Virus record (IMG/VR): IMGVR_UViG_3300030333_004592
Location: 1-21,506 of that record
Length of the DNA: 21,506 nt
Source: a virus
Direction: 5' to 3' (one strand)
Shown piece after piece: positions 6,683 to 12,093 of the stretch. Position 1 is the stretch's first letter, and every line of letters begins with the position of its first letter. The position numbers and the translations under genes are program-made. The notes below the pieces were generated by a model. That model saw nothing but the letters and a program-made list of their open reading frames with translations, was not told where the DNA came from and did not search any database.

Positions 6683-6703
6683 CAATTCTACGATTAAGAA
6701 TTG
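6683..6703 (+). repeat. Array hairpin 4 (CAATTC stem)
   Basis: Same stem and loop as hairpin 1, extended by one T-A pair (6682/6704). The enclosing pairing AATCGCT (6673-6679) with AGCGATT (6724-6730) is a perfect 7 bp here. The second hairpin keeps only CTAA/TTAG. Confidence 0.8.
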
Positions 6704-6794
6704 AACCCCTAAATTTTTGTCTTAGCGATTCTGCCCATTTCCATTCTCCTCGACTCTTTCCGAATCCCTTCGGCTCTTCTCTCTGCTATCGCTA

Positions 6795-6815
6795 CCGTTC
6801 CACGATTAAGAACGG
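6795..6815 (+). repeat. Array hairpin 5 (CCGTTC stem)
   Basis: Same stem and loop as hairpin 3. Its downstream box is displaced: a variant, AATTTGCCTTAGC, is found only after the small gene, at 7086-7098. Confidence 0.75.
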
Positions 6816-6855
6816 AACTTCTCTTCCCTCCCGTAAAATTTTAAATCAAAATACT

Positions 6856-7074
6856 ATGTCCGATCACCCTTGGATTCCTCTAAGTATAAAGAAACCAACC
6901 GCTAAACATGCCAACAACGATGGTCAAGTTCTCTTCAGAATGAAAGGCTATTCAATGTCACTGCATTGGAATCATCCACCTGATGAAGCAACGTATTGGC
7001 AAATGATGGTTGACTCACCGCCAGATACCGTTCCTTGTTGGGAAGAGATAGTAAAAAGAGGAACACAGGAGTAA
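6856..7074 (+). CDS. Small protein encoded inside the array, DUF551-like
   Basis: 72 residues from ATG 6856; longer readings into the upstream array are rejected because that stretch is repeat sequence. HPWIPLSIKKP near the start, QVLFRMKG in the middle and ATYWQMMVDSPPD (about 46-58) resemble the W-I-(x)n-P ... V-L ... W-x-x-x-x-x-P layout of DUF551, a small phage family of unknown function. The match is loose. It sits between hairpin 5 and the displaced TTTGCCTTAGC box, so about 285 bases have been added inside one array unit. Base composition switches sharply from pyrimidine-rich to normal coding at the ATG. Confidence 0.65.
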   Translation: MSDHPWIPLSIKKPTAKHANNDGQVLFRMKGYSMSLHWNHPPDEATYWQMMVDSPPDTVPCWEEIVKRGTQE

Positions 7075-7191
7075 CAAACTTTAAAAATTTGCCTTAGCTC
7101 CGCAATTTTCCGCCACTCCCCTCATTTCAGCTCTGGTCTCTACAGCTCTGATCTGCTCAGTACGGCTCAATTTTCCGCACTGCTATCGCTC

Positions 7192-7212
7192 ACGATCCAC
7201 GATTAAGATCGC
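7192..7212 (+). repeat. Array hairpin 6 (CGATC stem)
   Basis: CGATC (7193-7197), loop CACGATTAA, GATCG (7207-7211); the outermost pair of hairpin 2 (A-T) is here an A/C mismatch. It runs straight into the terminator, which takes the place of the usual downstream box. Confidence 0.75.
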
Positions 7213-7215
7213 ATT

Positions 7216-7246
7216 AAAAAACCCCCTTTGATTAGGGGGCTTTTTA
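7216..7246. terminator. Bidirectional rho-independent terminator
   Basis: CCCCCT (7222-7227) / AGGGGG (7234-7239), loop TTGATT, with a run of A before and TTTTT after, so it works for both strands. It ends the array transcript (plus) and the SSB-like gene (minus, stop at 7262). Confidence 0.92.
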
Positions 7247-7261
7247 TTATCTTTTTTTTAT

Positions 7262-7921
7262 TTAACCTTCGGAATTAAAGGGATCTCCGTTATCTATCAA
7301 AACATTAATATTAAAACCATCATCCTCTAACTGCTCCCAGGCTTTCTCTATTCCTGAAATATCTAAATCTTCATCTCTATCAATAATATTAAAAGTATAT
7401 TTTGTAAATCCTTCTTTTACTTTATGAAGAGTACAACTGAAATCTGAATCTAATCCAATACCCTTACGGTATTTTTTTAATCCAGTTTCCTTTTTAATCT
7501 GCTTAAAGATACTAGGCTGACTGACTTCAAATACTTGAACAGTCTTTTGCTCTAAATTCCAAATAGGCCATACATAACAATGTGATGCTGGACTATCAGA
7601 TATGTTCGCTTTTAAACCTAGCTTTTCATTATCATATTGAACTTTTGTTCTACGATAATTTCCACCAAGTTCTTTCAAAATGTCTTCATCTGAAGGAGCT
7701 TCCCCTACAAGTGGAAACCTGAATGGCCTTTTTGTTCCGTCACTAATATTTTCTGCGAAAACTTGCCAGTACTCAAGAGGATCTTCTTCTAGAAAGATAA
7801 ACTCTACTTCCTGATTGTTTTCAATTTGATTTGGGCGGAAATACCTGTCACCACTAGAAACCTTCTCAGGTTCTTCTAATGCTTTCTTGTACTCATTGTC
7901 GGCAACTGTTGAAAATTTCAT
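7262..7921 (-). CDS. Candidate phage single-stranded DNA-binding protein
   Basis: 219 residues. YFRPNQIE...EVEFIFLEEDPLEYW (about 27-52) and the core VWPIWNLEQKTVQVFEVSQP (about 117-136) followed by IFKQIKK resemble phage SSB proteins of the gp32/OB-fold kind, where a W-N-x-x-x-x-x-V-Q-V/I-L/F-E-x-x-Q segment is typical. The C-terminus is acidic and ends near DNGDPFNSEG, similar to the acidic D-x-P-F tails that SSBs use to recruit partners. It is divergent from the primase-helicase, a natural partner. The family call is by pattern only. It is probably driven by the minus-strand promoter at 8094-8122, with a leader of about 165 bases. Confidence 0.5.
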   Translation of the reverse strand: MKFSTVADNEYKKALEEPEKVSSGDRYFRPNQIENNQEVEFIFLEEDPLEYWQVFAENISDGTKRPFRFPLVGEAPSDEDILKELGGNYRRTKVQYDNEKLGLKANISDSPASHCYVWPIWNLEQKTVQVFEVSQPSIFKQIKKETGLKKYRKGIGLDSDFSCTLHKVKEGFTKYTFNIIDRDEDLDISGIEKAWEQLEDDGFNINVLIDNGDPFNSEG

Positions 7922-7966
7922 AGTTAAAATTCGCTGTTAAAAATTAAAAGTTAGATTTGAAGTTAA

Positions 7967-7986
7967 TGCAAAAATTAAATTTTGCA
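7967..7986. promoter_or_regulatory. Inverted repeat in divergent replication control region
   Basis: TGCAAAA (7967-7973), 6 bases, TTTTGCA (7980-7986): a perfect 7-bp inverted repeat in the 179-base gap between the SSB-like and primase-helicase genes. Operator-like, with no known binder. Confidence 0.4.
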
Positions 7987-8004
7987 CAATATTATCCTAT
8001 ACCA

Positions 8005-8035
8005 TTGACACAGAAAGCGCAACCATGCTTAAAAT
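8005..8035 (+). promoter_or_regulatory. Candidate promoter for primase-helicase
   Basis: Perfect TTGACA at 8005-8010; TTAAAA (8029-8034, spacer 18) or TAAAAT (8030-8035, spacer 19) as -10. The transcript would contain a stem AATGCC (8040-8045) / GGCATT (8068-8073) enclosing CTAA-GGTC-TTAG. Confidence 0.45.
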
Positions 8036-8082
8036 GAAAAATGCCCTCGACCTCCTCTAAGGTCTTAGGCATTAATTAAGTA

Positions 8083-8095
8083 ATCCTAATAGGAT
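8083..8095. promoter_or_regulatory. Palindrome ATCCTA-A-TAGGAT before the primase-helicase start
   Basis: A perfect 6-1-6 inverted repeat ending 5 bases before ATG 8101. It overlaps the minus-strand -10 box and supplies the AGGA used as ribosome site. Well placed as an operator controlling both divergent genes. Confidence 0.45.
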
Positions 8096-8122
8096 AATAC
8101 ATGAATACTGAAGACTTCGCAA
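8094..8122 (-). promoter_or_regulatory. Candidate minus-strand promoter, TTGCGA-17-TATTAT
   Basis: On the minus strand TTGCGA (8122-8117), 17 bases, TATTAT (8099-8094). The 13-mer from the -10 onward is identical to that of the promoter at 806-818. It would transcribe the SSB-like gene. Confidence 0.45.
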
Positions 8123-10305
8123 ATGCTCTTATAGAGGGACTCGTTTACGCTCCTATCTACAAGAAAAACGCTCCAATGAAATCGGGGCGTAAAGCTACGG
8201 GTAAAAATCCTCTTGAAGAAAGTTATGACAGAGATTTTGGTCCTGCTGATGTAGCTCTAGCTCTTAGAAGAAATCCTGACCTTCAAGCTGTTGGCCTCTA
8301 TACCGGAATTAGAGGAAAAGGTATTTGTATTCTTGATGTAGATAAAAACCTCTCAAGACTTCAAAAAATCTGGGGTTCTTCCTTAGACGGTGCTCCAAAA
8401 ATTACCAGCACTAAAAAGAACGCTGCAAAATATCTATTCCGTATCCCTGAAAATATATGGGGTGAGGTTAAAGGGCATGGTTTAAGAAAAGAAGACGGTG
8501 GTGAATATGAAATCCTTTGGGGTCGAAGACAAGGTGTAATTATTGGTGCTTATCCAGGTGGACGCTATAGCAAACCAGGCGAATACACTTTGAATGGCAG
8601 TCTTGAAAATATACCTTTCGCTCCTGATTGGTTAATTGCAGAAATGAAAGCCCCTCCAAAGGCTCTTCAAAACCGCAAGGATTTGGACTTCAGTGATCGC
8701 TCAGAAGATGAAATCATTCAAATCATTGGAGACTGCCTAAACGTTATTACTCATAAAGGAGCAGGTTCTAGGGACCAATGGATTCAAATCGGTATGGCGA
8801 TCCACTCAGCCCTGCCTACAGATATGGGTTTGAATCTTTGGTCGCATTGGAGTTCTCAAGATGCTGATTACGCTGATGAATGGGAAAATTGTGATGATAA
8901 TGAAACTCCCTGCACAACTGCTTGGTATTCCTTTAAAGGTTCAGGCGTTGGTCTAGGAACTTTAATTTGGCTTGCAGATAGAGAAGATCCAGATAGACAT
9001 AGGTTTCAACCTGATATCGCTGAAATTGTTAAAAAAGCTGAAGCCAAACAAGTCCAAGAAATAAGGCAAACAGTTCTTAGTTTTGACGAAGTTGTTAAAC
9101 GTGCCAAAGCTATTCTTGGTCTTGATAATCCCGCAGAAGTTAATTACAAACTTAATTCTTTAGCTCTACAAGCTGGATATAGAGATCAAGCAGCAATAGA
9201 AAAAATTATTGTCGATCAGCTTGCTTATGAAAATCAGAAAGGTGTATTTAATGCAGAACAGTTAATGGCAATGGACATTAAACGTGAATATTTAATTCCT
9301 GATGTACTACCTAATCCTTCTGTTGTCTTGATCTATGGAGCTGGTGGTGACGGTAAATCCATGAGTGCCTGGACTATCGCTAAACATGTGGCTGGTGGTA
9401 TCCCTTTTGTTGTTAGAGGAAATCTTGTTCCAGTTAAAAAAGGTGGTGTTCTAATCCTGAATGGAGATCAACCCTTAACTTCGCTCCAAGAGCAATTAGA
9501 AGAAGTTGATTATCCAATAGACGGTAATACCAGAATCCTTACGGATTGGCAGTTACAACGCTATGCACAGTTTGTTCAACTAATGAATGACTACAAACCT
9601 AGCCTTGTGGTTATCGACTCTTTAATCGGCTGTAGCGGAGGGAAGGCTTTTGATGAAAATAAATCTGACTTTGCAACTCCTCTTTATTGGCTTACTAGAA
9701 ATAATGGCAATCTTTTCCCTAAAACTACGGTTCTAATTATTCATCACGCTAATAAGCAAGGTGGATTTAGAGGAACTTCAAGTATTAGAGATGCTGTTGA
9801 CGAAACATGGTCATTATCTAAACCAACAGAAGAACAAATCCATACAGTTGGACAATCCAGCCGTTTAATCACGATTGAAAAATCCAGGCAAGGAAGATCA
9901 GGTACTCAATTAATCATGCAAATGCAAGATGACTTGAGTTTCACTGTTGCAGATCACACTCCTGAAGTTGATAACGATCCAACACCTGCATCTGTTACAG
10001 GTCGTGTACTTCAAAAGTTAAGAGTCGTTTACCCAGAAGCACGTTCCACTGCATCCTTAGTCCATGATCCTCTCTTGAATGGCAAACCTGCTGCTATTAG
10101 AAAGTCGATCCAAAGACTCTTTAAGAGAGGCTTGATTGAGGTAGAAGAAAACGAACCAAGAGTTACATATAAAGCTGTTCTCGCGCGGGGAGAGGTTGCA
10201 AATGATGTCCCAAACACACTAAAAAGCAGTGATGGAACGGGATCTGGCATGGGACACATGGATGGGACAAAAGAAAAGTGTCCCATTGGTTCGCTGGAAA
10301 AATAA
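8101..10305 (+). CDS. Primase-polymerase / RepA-like helicase fusion
   Basis: 734 residues, the likely replication initiator and helicase. Residues about 1-185 are a bifunctional prim-pol (AEP) domain: GLYTGIRGKGICILDVDK carries the metal-binding Asp79 and Asp81, TSTKKNAAKYLFRIP (103-116) and QGVIIGAYPGGRY (144-156) are the usual later motifs. Residues about 205-295 look like a PriCT-2 primase C-terminal domain (SRDQWIQIGMAIHSALP). Residues about 390-600 are a RecA-like ATPase: Walker A GAGGDGKS (413-420), Walker B LVVIDS (502-507), and TVLIIHHANKQGGFRGTSS (543-561) as in RepA/AAA_25 helicases. A winged-helix-like tail (about 630-695) precedes a low-complexity end. AGGA lies 6 bases before the ATG. 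The last 35 codons lie within the TGTCCCA cluster. Confidence 0.9.
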   Translation: MNTEDFANALIEGLVYAPIYKKNAPMKSGRKATGKNPLEESYDRDFGPADVALALRRNPDLQAVGLYTGIRGKGICILDVDKNLSRLQKIWGSSLDGAPKITSTKKNAAKYLFRIPENIWGEVKGHGLRKEDGGEYEILWGRRQGVIIGAYPGGRYSKPGEYTLNGSLENIPFAPDWLIAEMKAPPKALQNRKDLDFSDRSEDEIIQIIGDCLNVITHKGAGSRDQWIQIGMAIHSALPTDMGLNLWSHWSSQDADYADEWENCDDNETPCTTAWYSFKGSGVGLGTLIWLADREDPDRHRFQPDIAEIVKKAEAKQVQEIRQTVLSFDEVVKRAKAILGLDNPAEVNYKLNSLALQAGYRDQAAIEKIIVDQLAYENQKGVFNAEQLMAMDIKREYLIPDVLPNPSVVLIYGAGGDGKSMSAWTIAKHVAGGIPFVVRGNLVPVKKGGVLILNGDQPLTSLQEQLEEVDYPIDGNTRILTDWQLQRYAQFVQLMNDYKPSLVVIDSLIGCSGGKAFDENKSDFATPLYWLTRNNGNLFPKTTVLIIHHANKQGGFRGTSSIRDAVDETWSLSKPTEEQIHTVGQSSRLITIEKSRQGRSGTQLIMQMQDDLSFTVADHTPEVDNDPTPASVTGRVLQKLRVVYPEARSTASLVHDPLLNGKPAAIRKSIQRLFKRGLIEVEENEPRVTYKAVLARGEVANDVPNTLKSSDGTGSGMGHMDGTKEKCPIGSLEK

Positions 10306-10389
10306 AAAAGTGGGACAAAAAGGAAGTGTCCCATAGGGGTGTCCCATAGGAAAAAGCAGTGATGGAACGGGATTTACCCTTTTGGGACA
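10206..10389. repeat. Cluster of eight TGTCCCA heptamers (possible origin)
   Basis: TGTCCCA starts at 10206, 10279, 10327 and 10340; its reverse TGGGACA starts at 10250, 10263, 10311 and 10383. Two pairs make matching 23-base hairpins, TGGGACA-9 bases-TGTCCCA, at 10263-10285 and 10311-10333, both with purine-only loops. About 0.02 occurrences would be expected by chance in 184 bases; elsewhere in the window I noticed only scattered single copies. A repeat cluster at the end of a replication initiator gene is typical of iteron-type origins. It is followed by the palindrome CACGCGCGTG (10406-10415) and by AT-rich DNA. Confidence 0.7.
10221..10373 (+). repeat. 23-base direct repeat, 130 bases apart
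   Basis: The sequence starting AAAAAGCAGTGATGGAACGG at 10221-10243 (inside the primase-helicase gene) is repeated exactly at 10351-10373 (after its stop). The block between holds most of the heptamers, so a segment of the gene end was duplicated, leaving one copy coding and one non-coding. Confidence 0.85.
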
Positions 10390-10405
10390 TGAATGGACAT
10401 ATCCC

Positions 10406-10433
10406 CACGCGCGTGAGTTGACTAGTTACTAGT
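10406..10433. promoter_or_regulatory. Two palindromes beside the heptamer cluster
   Basis: CACGCGCGTG (10406-10415) is a perfect 10-base palindrome and locally GC-rich; ACTAGT-T-ACTAGT (10421-10433) is a 6-1-6 repeat. They lie between the heptamer cluster and the next promoter, overlapping its -35. Confidence 0.4.
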
Positions 10434-10446
10434 AATAAGCTATTAT
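10418..10446 (+). promoter_or_regulatory. Promoter, TTGACT-17-TATTAT
   Basis: TTGACT (10418-10423), 17 bases, TATTAT (10441-10446), continuing as TATTATCTTATTA, one base from the 13-mer at 806-818. The start is expected near 10453, before the GTG at 10470. It likely drives 10470-11494. Confidence 0.65.
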
Positions 10447-10469
10447 CTTATTAGTTAACAAAACTGTAA

Positions 10470-10730
10470 GTGTCTGAAGTTTACGAAATTTACTCCTTCG
10501 ATCACAGTCCTGAAAAGGGAACTGTTTACGTTGAAGCTGAAGTAGCAGATTCTGTCTTGGCTTATCACGCCACTCAATATGAACCAGAATGTTGGACTCA
10601 TGGAAGATGTTCTACAGAAATCATTTGGGAAGAAGACGATGGATACGGACCTTGTACTGAAAAAGCTTTATTAGAACACCTAAATAATCATGTTATTGAT
10701 TGGTTCTTAATTCCTTTTGATGATTTATAA
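10470..10730 (+). CDS. Unknown acidic phage protein
   Basis: 86 residues from GTG 10470 (no ATG is available near the start). Strongly acidic, with one Cys-His-Cys stretch CWTHGRC (about 41-47) and a further Cys in GYGPCTE. It could bind metal, but the spacing matches no finger I know. First gene after the promoter at 10418-10446. Function unknown. Confidence 0.6.
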   Translation: MSEVYEIYSFDHSPEKGTVYVEAEVADSVLAYHATQYEPECWTHGRCSTEIIWEEDDGYGPCTEKALLEHLNNHVIDWFLIPFDDL

Positions 10731-10747
10731 GAATCGGATAATATAAT
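10717..10747 (+). promoter_or_regulatory. Weak promoter candidate before RHH-like gene
   Basis: Perfect TATAAT at 10742-10747 in a run of AT; the best -35 is TTGATG (10717-10722) at a long 19-base spacing. The region also contains TATTATTAG at 10750-10758. Confidence 0.35.
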
Positions 10748-10771
10748 AATATTATTAGAAATAAAAGATCA

Positions 10772-11047
10772 ATGAGTGACAAGAAAAAAGGTCATGGAAC
10801 CCGCAAGCATCTTCAAATCCTCCTCTCTGAGCATAGAGGGAAGCTTTTTATTCAACTAATGAAAGAACAAGGTATTAAACCAACCAACTGGCTTAGAGAT
10901 GCTGTTTATAAATTCCTTGAAGAAAACGCTCCTCAAGAACTCTATTTAGAAGCTAAAAATAAAGACGATGCTGAATGGCAAAAAGTTGTCCAAAACAGAC
11001 TAGAAGGCAGGGCTTTATCTAAACTTCTTAATACCATACGGAAATAA
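10772..11047 (+). CDS. Ribbon-helix-helix-like small DNA-binding protein
   Basis: 91 residues. After a basic start (SDKKKGHGTRKHL), residues about 13-50 read as strand HLQILLS, helix RGKLFIQLMKEQGIK, turn, helix PTNWLRDAVYKFLEE, which fits the ribbon-helix-helix plan of Arc/CopG-type regulators. A charged helical tail follows. Likely a small transcription regulator of the phage, by inference. It stands 41 bases after the previous gene, with AT-rich DNA between. Confidence 0.5.
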   Translation: MSDKKKGHGTRKHLQILLSEHRGKLFIQLMKEQGIKPTNWLRDAVYKFLEENAPQELYLEAKNKDDAEWQKVVQNRLEGRALSKLLNTIRK

Positions 11048-11100
11048 GCACTCAATTCTTTCCTTGGATACCATAAGAGAAATCCAGAGTAGAAAAGTGA

Positions 11101-11310
11101 ATGAAGATTCTTGACTTTATTGGATCGTTTTTTGTTTATAAAAGCCCATTCCCCGAAGAGGGTTTTATCAATTTCCTTAAAAAAGTCCCAAATCGTCATT
11201 TAAAAGTCTTGGCAGGGACTAATTCCAACTACAGTAAAAAACGCCTTATACAGATGTACTTAGAGAAAAAAGCAAATGAGAACAAGAATTTCACACGTCC
11301 ATTGCCCTAA
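11101..11310 (+). CDS. Small unknown phage protein
   Basis: 69 residues, basic. The core PNRHLKVLAGTNSNYSKKRL (about 30-49) resembles a short helix-turn-helix-like segment (L-A-G-x-x-x-x-Y-S-K-x-x-L-I) that I associate with small cyanobacterial and cyanophage proteins; the link to DNA binding is inference. Its 3' end overlaps the next gene by 35 bases. Confidence 0.55.
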   Translation: MKILDFIGSFFVYKSPFPEEGFINFLKKVPNRHLKVLAGTNSNYSKKRLIQMYLEKKANENKNFTRPLP

Positions 11311-11494
11311 ATGCAAGATCTACTCAACACAAGAAGTTGTTACTTCCAGAAGAGATCTAGAAGGAAGAATTTTTAGAAGAAGACACTGTATTGAATGCGG
11401 TCATAGATGGTATACGCTCCAATATCCAGAAATATCCTTACAAGACTCTAACCCTTCAGAACTCTTTCCCAAAAAGAAGGAGAAGGTTGCTTAA
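11276..11494 (+). CDS. NrdR-like zinc-ribbon protein
   Basis: 72 residues. CPKC (10-13), VVTSRRDLEGRIFRRRHC (21-38) and CIECGHRW (38-45) reproduce the zinc ribbon at the N-terminus of NrdR, the repressor of ribonucleotide reductase genes: four cysteines, then S-R and R-R-R before the second pair. The ATP-cone that follows in NrdR is absent, so it is a stand-alone ribbon. It may bind promoter DNA as a phage or host-directed regulator. Last plus-strand early gene; its end overlaps a convergent gene by 47 bases. Confidence 0.65.
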   Translation: MRTRISHVHCPKCKIYSTQEVVTSRRDLEGRIFRRRHCIECGHRWYTLQYPEISLQDSNPSELFPKKKEKVA

Positions 11495-11735
11495 CGGGAT
11501 TTTCTAAACACGCAATTTTAGCTTTACATCTAGCTAATTCAGTCATGCAATTTGCAATGAACTGGGCTTGACTAAAATGTTGTCTTTCAAGAGCTGTGCA
11601 ATGTTGTTTTAATTGTTCAATCGTTGCACTTTCATTGAACCATCTAATCCTTTTTTCCAAGCCTAATTCTTCTTCAATTGTTGGTGGTTCCATTAATGCG
11701 TCAAGCAGCAGAAATTGTTCCTCCAAGTTCTCCAT
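11448..11735 (-). CDS. Conserved cyanophage-type small protein
   Basis: 95 residues, helical and rich in Gln/Glu. IRWFNESATIEQLKQHCTAL (about 30-49) then RQHFSQAQFIANCMTELARC resembles a small protein common in marine cyanophages; no biochemical role is known to me. A coiled coil is likely. The 3' end runs under the zinc-ribbon gene by 47 bases and its start overlaps the next minus-strand gene by 35 bases. Confidence 0.65.
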   Translation of the reverse strand: MENLEEQFLLLDALMEPPTIEEELGLEKRIRWFNESATIEQLKQHCTALERQHFSQAQFIANCMTELARCKAKIACLENPVKQPSPSFWERVLKG

Positions 11736-11883
11736 CTAGTTCTTTCCCTTTCGCTACTAACCCAGTATATAAGCCATGCAAGGGATGGTCAGGTCTATGA
11801 CGACCATCAAGGATGTACCAGCGTTGCATATCACTCACTCTTTTCTTATCTTCTTCGATCCATTCGGGTTTGTATTGCATCAT
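11701..11883 (-). CDS. Small cyanophage-type protein (KPEWIEEDK)
   Basis: 60 residues from ATG 11883 (or the ATG at 11880). QYKPEWIEEDKKRVSDMQRW then DHPLHGLYTGL is a pattern I recognise from short cyanophage proteins of unknown function. The start overlaps the stop of the upstream minus gene (11880-11883), so the three minus-strand genes here form one unit. Confidence 0.65.
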   Translation of the reverse strand: MMQYKPEWIEEDKKRVSDMQRWYILDGRHRPDHPLHGLYTGLVAKGKELDGELGGTISAA

Positions 11884-12065
11884 TGAAGTTTCGTTGTTGT
11901 AGAAGGAAACAGTCTAGCTTCAATGTAAGAAACAGCTTCATCATCTAAAGAATTTGAAGTCTGTTTTGCTGCTGATTTCAAAAGAAAAATGAGTGCTTTC
12001 TTTCCCTCTTCACTTTTTAAATAAGCGTAAAGAATTGGAAGGAAAGGCTTAAGTAGTTTTCTCAT
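11880..12065 (-). CDS. Small membrane-associated protein, possible lysis role
   Basis: 61 residues from ATG 12065; a TTG at 12086 would add 7 residues but is less likely. The N-terminus RKLLKPFLPILYAYLKS is hydrophobic with flanking positive charges, then LIFLLKSAAK. Too short for a typical two-helix holin. The hydrophobic, basic character would fit a peripheral membrane or lysis accessory protein; this is inference. Confidence 0.5.
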   Translation of the reverse strand: MRKLLKPFLPILYAYLKSEEGKKALIFLLKSAAKQTSNSLDDEAVSYIEARLFPSTTTKLQ

Positions 12066-12093
12066 AAATAGACTAACTCTTCCCAACTGTATA

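Larger units (their letters stand above)
6346..7211 (+). repeat. Array of six structured repeat units with changing stems
   Basis: TCGCT boxes begin at 6346, 6460, 6562, 6675, 6789 and 7186: spacings 114, 102, 113, 114 and 397, the last enlarged by a gene. Each box is followed after 1 or 3 bases by a hairpin with 9-base loop YACGATTAA (one variant, CACGAACAA). Stems are CAATTC (units 1, 4), ACGATC (2, and 6 with one outer mismatch) and CCGTTC (3, 5), each with its complement. Then comes AATTTGTCTTAGC or a variant at 6385, 6498, 6600, 6713 and, after the inserted gene, 7086. In units 2 and 3 this box forms a second hairpin CTAAGA/TCTTAG. In unit 4 AATCGCT (6673-6679) pairs with AGCGATT (6724-6730), enclosing both. 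The plus strand is probably transcribed, from 5037 to the terminator at 7216. Whether it acts as RNA or as single-stranded DNA is unknown. Confidence 0.8.

Noticed and set aside
6516-6855. Open reading frames through the hairpin array (6516-6704, and 6628 onward as an extension of the 72-codon gene)
   Set aside because: They consist of the repeated pyrimidine-rich units, giving Ser/Leu/Arg-rich translations that repeat with the DNA units; stem changes preserve pairing, not protein.
6346-7211. CRISPR array
   Set aside because: The hairpin loops are constant but the units have no identical long direct repeat with unique fixed-length spacers, and the stems differ between units.
6346-7211. Integron attC-like sites or tRNA array
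   Set aside because: There are no conserved GTTRRRY/RYYYAAC ends and no integrase nearby; no cloverleaf or CCA-type acceptor could be folded by eye.
10029-10408. Two minus-strand frames opposite the primase-helicase end
   Set aside because: They are antisense shadows built from the TGTCCCA repeats and the coding strand.
11715-11948. Plus-strand frame at 11715-11948 and minus-strand frame at 10942-11199
   Set aside because: Both lie opposite better-supported genes that are joined to their neighbours by start/stop overlaps.
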